Positions 6,035 through 8,460 of a stretch of DNA of 8,460 bases are shown in pieces. The stretch spans positions 1 to 8,460 of the forward strand of contig JAOARK010000038.1 of the NCBI GenBank assembly GCA_025210575.1, given 5' to 3'. Source of the DNA: Schleiferiaceae bacterium. GTDB taxonomy: Bacteria > Bacteroidota > Bacteroidia > Flavobacteriales > Schleiferiaceae. The notes beneath the pieces are model-generated. The model ran no database searches. It was not told the DNA's origin and worked only from the letters and a program-made list of their open reading frames with translations. A program made the position numbers and the translations under genes. Position 1 is the first letter of the stretch. Each line of letters opens with the position of its first letter.

Positions 6035-6736
6035 ATGGAAGTGTGGGCAGGATTTGTAATGGGAGTGATTGGCAGCATGCATTGTGTTGGTATGTGCGGG
6101 CCTATTGCATTTGCTTTGCCATATGATCGCACACGCTGGTTTCCTGCGTTTTTAAACAATTACGTCTACCAAATGGGTAGAGTCTTAACTTATGGACTCC
6201 TTGGCTTAGCTATTGGGTTTGTAGGTCGTGGTTTTTCTTTAAGTGGAATTCAACAACCCTTGAGTATAGGTGTTGGGTTGATTATGATGTTTTTAGTTCT
6301 TTTTCCTAGAATCAAATTCCTAAACAGATTTAGCGGTTCAATCACTATGAAAGTGAGCAAGTTGAAATCTTCAATGGGATTATACATGAAAAAAAGAGGG
6401 TTAAGCGCTCTTTTTATTACTGGGTTACTCAATGGACTATTACCTTGTGGGTTGGTGTACATGGACCTGCTTGGAGCTTTGGGGATGTCTTCTCCAGTTA
6501 ACGCTAGCTTGTTCATGGTTCTTTTTGGTTTAGGAACATTCCCATTGATGTTTGCTATGGGATATTTGGGTAATATTATTCAGCCCAATTTTAAGGCAAA
6601 GATCCAAAAAGCTATTCCAGTTTTGGTTTTCTGTATGGGAGTGCTTTTTGTTTTAAGAGGCATGGGCTTGGGGATTAAATATGTAAGTCCATCTACAAAT
6701 GCGTTGAGTATAGAGCAAACCGAGGTTTGTCATTAA
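6035..6736 (+). CDS. DsbD_2/TauE-SafE-like membrane protein linked to cbb3 assembly
   Basis: This 233-residue protein has about six membrane helices and belongs to the group annotated as 'sulfite exporter TauE/SafE family' or DsbD_2 (UreH-like). Near the N terminus it has 'GSMHCVGMCGPIAFALP' (H16, C17, C21), and the second half has 'GLLNGLLPCGLVYM' (C138) in a repeat of the same kind, as in DsbD-type transmembrane domains built from two inverted halves. The protein ends in Cys-His (232-233). Such genes commonly follow fixH in Bacteroidota. The H-C-x3-C motif and this place suggest a role in copper or thiol handling for the oxidase rather than sulfite export; that is inference. It is the last gene of the compact operon, with 80 nt to the next gene. 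Confidence 0.8.
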   Translation: MEVWAGFVMGVIGSMHCVGMCGPIAFALPYDRTRWFPAFLNNYVYQMGRVLTYGLLGLAIGFVGRGFSLSGIQQPLSIGVGLIMMFLVLFPRIKFLNRFSGSITMKVSKLKSSMGLYMKKRGLSALFITGLLNGLLPCGLVYMDLLGALGMSSPVNASLFMVLFGLGTFPLMFAMGYLGNIIQPNFKAKIQKAIPVLVFCMGVLFVLRGMGLGIKYVSPSTNALSIEQTEVCH

Positions 6737-6780
6737 AAAATAAAACAACATTTATCATAGGGCACTTAGCTTAAGCAGTG

Positions 6781-6788
6781 TATCTTTA
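6781..6788 (+). promoter_or_regulatory. Weak candidate -7 element of the universal stress protein gene
   Basis: TATCTTTA matches seven of eight positions counting the free ones of TAnnTTTG and lies 28 nt before the universal stress protein start. No TTTG -33 box is seen at the expected spacing. The gene could equally be read through from the cco operon, because no terminator is visible in the 80-nt gap. Confidence 0.25.
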
Positions 6789-6816
6789 AGAGTTCAATAA
6801 GACGAAGTATTCAATT

Positions 6817-7629
6817 ATGAGCCGAATTATTTTCCCTACCGATTTTTCAGAAAATGCAGATAAAGCGTTTGAGTTTGCTTTAAATATTGCAAAGCATTAC
6901 GATGACGAATTAGTTGTTGTGAATGCGTATGACCTTCCTTATTCACAGAATGTGATGTCTACGAGCCTTATTGATATTATGCGTGAGACATCTAGAAAAG
7001 GGGTTGTTAAATATCAAGAAAGAGCGGATAAGGAAGAGGTGAAATGTCAAACTTTGAGTTTAATGGGGAATCCTATTAGAATAGTAAAAGAACTATCAAT
7101 AAAGTTTGATGATTGTATGGTTGTCATGGGGACTAAAGGAGCAAGTGGTTTAGAAGAAGTGTTGATCGGAAGTAATGCCGCTTCTATCTTGCATGCTGTA
7201 GATGTACCAGTATTCACTATTCCAAAATCGGCAGTTTTCGGAGAGATTAGAAGAATTGTGTATTGTTCAGATTTTCAAAGTACCAAGAATGAAAGAGCAT
7301 TGAAACGATTGGCCAATTTTGCCAAGGTCTTTAAGGCAGAGGTGCTCATTTTGCACGTCCTTTCACCTAAATCTGGAGATCATGACAAGTATCGTGCACA
7401 ATTTGCTAAGTGCTTTGAAGGGATAAAGCATTCTGTGACCATTGAAGAGAGTGATAATGTTGAGAATACCATTAACGATTTTGTAACTACCCAACAAGCA
7501 GATATGGTTTCGTTGTTGGTAAGACGTTATGGGTTACTGGAAGGTCTTTTCCATTCAAGAAGCTTTACAAACAAAGTGGCTTATCACACAAATGTTCCGT
7601 TCTTAGCGGTTCATGAAACTAGATTTTAA
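6817..7629 (+). CDS. Tandem two-domain universal stress protein (Usp)
   Basis: This 270-residue soluble cytoplasmic protein has two Usp domains, about 1-137 and 144-270. The first begins 'MSRIIFPTDFSENADKAFEF' and has the ATP-binding pattern G-x2-G-x9-G-S (G105, G108, G118, S119), so it should bind ATP. The second begins 'RRIVYCSDFQ' but its matching region 'VRRYGLLEGLFHSRSFT' has lost the glycine pattern, so it probably does not bind ATP in the same way. Two-domain Usp proteins with one working site are common in Bacteroidota. Usp genes often respond to starvation, oxygen limitation or redox change, and the place after the cbb3 operon fits a low-oxygen role. Co-transcription is possible but not shown. 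The start at 6817 gives the usual N terminus directly. Confidence 0.92.
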   Translation: MSRIIFPTDFSENADKAFEFALNIAKHYDDELVVVNAYDLPYSQNVMSTSLIDIMRETSRKGVVKYQERADKEEVKCQTLSLMGNPIRIVKELSIKFDDCMVVMGTKGASGLEEVLIGSNAASILHAVDVPVFTIPKSAVFGEIRRIVYCSDFQSTKNERALKRLANFAKVFKAEVLILHVLSPKSGDHDKYRAQFAKCFEGIKHSVTIEESDNVENTINDFVTTQQADMVSLLVRRYGLLEGLFHSRSFTNKVAYHTNVPFLAVHETRF

Positions 7630-7661
7630 GATTTCTTTTTAATTTTTTAGAGATTTAAATA

Positions 7662-7694
7662 CCCAGGTAAATTGCCTGTGGCTGTTGCTTTTTT
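7662..7694 (+). terminator. Weak candidate intrinsic terminator after the Usp gene
   Basis: CAGG (7664-7667) and CCTG (7675-7678) can pair around a 7-nt loop, and flanking CC/GG can add two pairs with a one-base bulge. A T-run (TTTTTT, 7689-7694) follows about 8 nt after the stem. The stem is short and the T-run is not adjacent, so this is a tentative call. Confidence 0.3.
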
Positions 7695-7726
7695 GAAATA
7701 AAAAGTGAAAAGTTGCGCTTGAATTC

Positions 7727-7749
7727 AACAAGTTTAGCCTTAACAAGTT
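7727..7749. repeat. Two direct copies of AACAAGTT before the DUF2723 gene
   Basis: AACAAGTT occurs at 7727-7734 and 7742-7749, a 15-bp period. The first copy overlaps the palindrome TTGAATTCAA (7719-7728) and the second begins a small hairpin AAGTT-CAC-AACTT (7745-7757). They lie 50-72 nt before the candidate -7 element at 7799. An operator function is possible but unsupported. Confidence 0.25.
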
Positions 7750-7770
7750 CACAACTTTCTTTAACAGCAT

Positions 7771-7806
7771 TTTGCGTTCCCTGCTACCCCCATTTTTTTA
7801 TATTCG
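7771..7806 (+). promoter_or_regulatory. Candidate promoter of the DUF2723 gene
   Basis: TATATTCG (7799-7806) differs at one base from the TAnnTTTG -7 consensus of Bacteroidota, and TTTG (7771-7774) could be the -33 box, with a 24-nt spacer that is slightly long. The start codon follows 30 nt downstream at 7837. Confidence 0.4.
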
Positions 7807-7836
7807 CCCACAATCTAACTTAGAGGTACTAGAGTT

Positions 7837-8460
7837 ATGCTAGAGAACTACAAGAAACTGAATAACACCTTGGGATGGCTGGTTTTTGCCATCGCTACTA
7901 CCGTATATTTTTTAACCTTAGAGCCAACCGCCAGTTTTTGGGATTGTGGTGAATATATTGCCACTTCGGTTAAGTTGCAGGTAGGTCACCCTCCTGGAGC
8001 GCCTCTGTTCCAATTGGTAGGAAACTTCTTGTCGCAATTTGCTTTTGGCGATGTGTCTCAACAGGCAGTTATGGTTAACGCATTATCAGCGCTTTCAAGT
8101 TCTTTTACAATACTCTTTTTATTCTGGACTATTACCTACTTAGCAAAGAAACTTGCACTTAAATCAGGTGAGCTTACCGATGCTAAGGTTATCGCTATTA
8201 TGGGCTCTGGAATCGTTGGTGGTTTAGCTTATACATTTTCAGATTCAATCTGGCGCTCGGCTGGAGAAGGTGAAGTTTATGCCCTGAGTAGCTTCATGAC
8301 TGCCGCAACATTCTGGATGATCCTAAAATGGGAAGAAGCTGTGGATACTGATAAATATGCAAACCGCTGGTTGGTGCTTATCGCCTTTATGGTAGGTTTA
8401 TCTGTGGGTGTTCACATCCTTGTATTCTTGACAATTCCAGCTATTGGAATGGTGTACTAC
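7837..8460 (+). CDS. DUF2723 / TMEM260-like membrane glycosyltransferase, N-terminal part (3' end outside window)
   Basis: The frame is open from ATG 7837 to the window edge, giving 208 residues of a protein that in this family is usually around 1000 residues long. It has an N-terminal helix (about 11-28), then the conserved loop 'EPTASFWDCGEYIATS' with Asp36 and Glu39, and 'VGHPPGAPLFQL'. These acidic residues in the first outer loop resemble the catalytic loop of GT-C glycosyltransferases. Later come 'SDSIWRSAGEGEVYALS' and further helices (about 82-103, 118-135, 179-199). DUF2723 proteins are annotated as GT117 and are related to human TMEM260, a protein O-mannosyltransferase; in Bacteroidota the acceptor is generally unknown. 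The gene is separated from the Usp gene by 207 nt and has its own promoter candidate, so it is probably not part of the oxidase operon. Confidence 0.9.
   Translation, partial: MLENYKKLNNTLGWLVFAIATTVYFLTLEPTASFWDCGEYIATSVKLQVGHPPGAPLFQLVGNFLSQFAFGDVSQQAVMVNALSALSSSFTILFLFWTITYLAKKLALKSGELTDAKVIAIMGSGIVGGLAYTFSDSIWRSAGEGEVYALSSFMTAATFWMILKWEEAVDTDKYANRWLVLIAFMVGLSVGVHILVFLTIPAIGMVYY

Noticed and set aside
820..6736. A new or undescribed system hidden in the operon
   Set aside because: Every gene is a known cbb3 oxidase subunit or assembly factor or a usual neighbour of one; frames are intact, spacing is regular and no foreign gene, repeat array or mobile element interrupts it.
6763..6780. Dyad CACT...AGTG with an inner GCTTAAGC between the DsbD_2-like gene and the Usp gene
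   Set aside because: The outer and inner palindromes have different centres, the arms are only 4 bp, and it fits neither the Crp/Fnr pattern nor a terminator.

Overview
The window comes from a Bacteroidota genome, most likely a marine or aquatic Flavobacteriales (Cryomorphaceae-like) bacterium; I cannot name a genus. The evidence is the AT-rich DNA, the fused ccoN-ccoO gene, a CcoP with one heme site, starts without Shine-Dalgarno sequences, candidate promoters of the TAnnTTTG type, and a DUF2723 (TMEM260-like) membrane protein at the right edge. All genes are on the + strand.

Layout: (1) 2-439 is the 3' end of a cation-diffusion-facilitator metal exporter. (2) 440-643 is a regulatory gap. 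It holds a perfect 22-bp palindrome of the TGTGA-N6-TCACA type, a second dyad with the same TGAT-N4-RTCA core, an imperfect hairpin and a TAnnTTTG element. (3) 644-6736 is a tightly packed cbb3 cytochrome oxidase operon: ccoS (a 55-residue gene that is easy to miss), ccoNO fusion, ccoQ-like, ccoP, ccoG, fixH/ccoH and a DsbD_2/TauE-like membrane protein. Gaps are 0-30 nt and ccoQ/ccoP overlap by ATGA. (4) 6817-7629 is a tandem two-domain universal stress protein. (5) 7630-7836 is a second regulatory gap with a weak terminator candidate and a promoter candidate. (6) 7837-8460 is the 5' part of a DUF2723 gene, cut by the window edge.

How the genes work together: CcoNO, CcoQ and CcoP form the high-affinity terminal oxidase used at low oxygen. 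CcoS, CcoG, FixH and probably the DsbD_2-like protein assemble it and handle its copper. The two Crp/Fnr-type dyads upstream suggest control by an oxygen- or redox-responsive Crp/Fnr-family factor. The universal stress protein may belong to the same low-oxygen response.

The oxidase operon is a lineage-typical, known system rather than a new one. The points most worth a second look are the two-operator control region, the absence of the copper ATPase gene ccoI directly upstream of ccoS with a CDF exporter there instead, the one-heme CcoP with a long acidic tail, and the Cys-rich DsbD_2-like protein. There are no rRNA or tRNA genes, CRISPR arrays, insertion sequences or phage genes that I can recognise.
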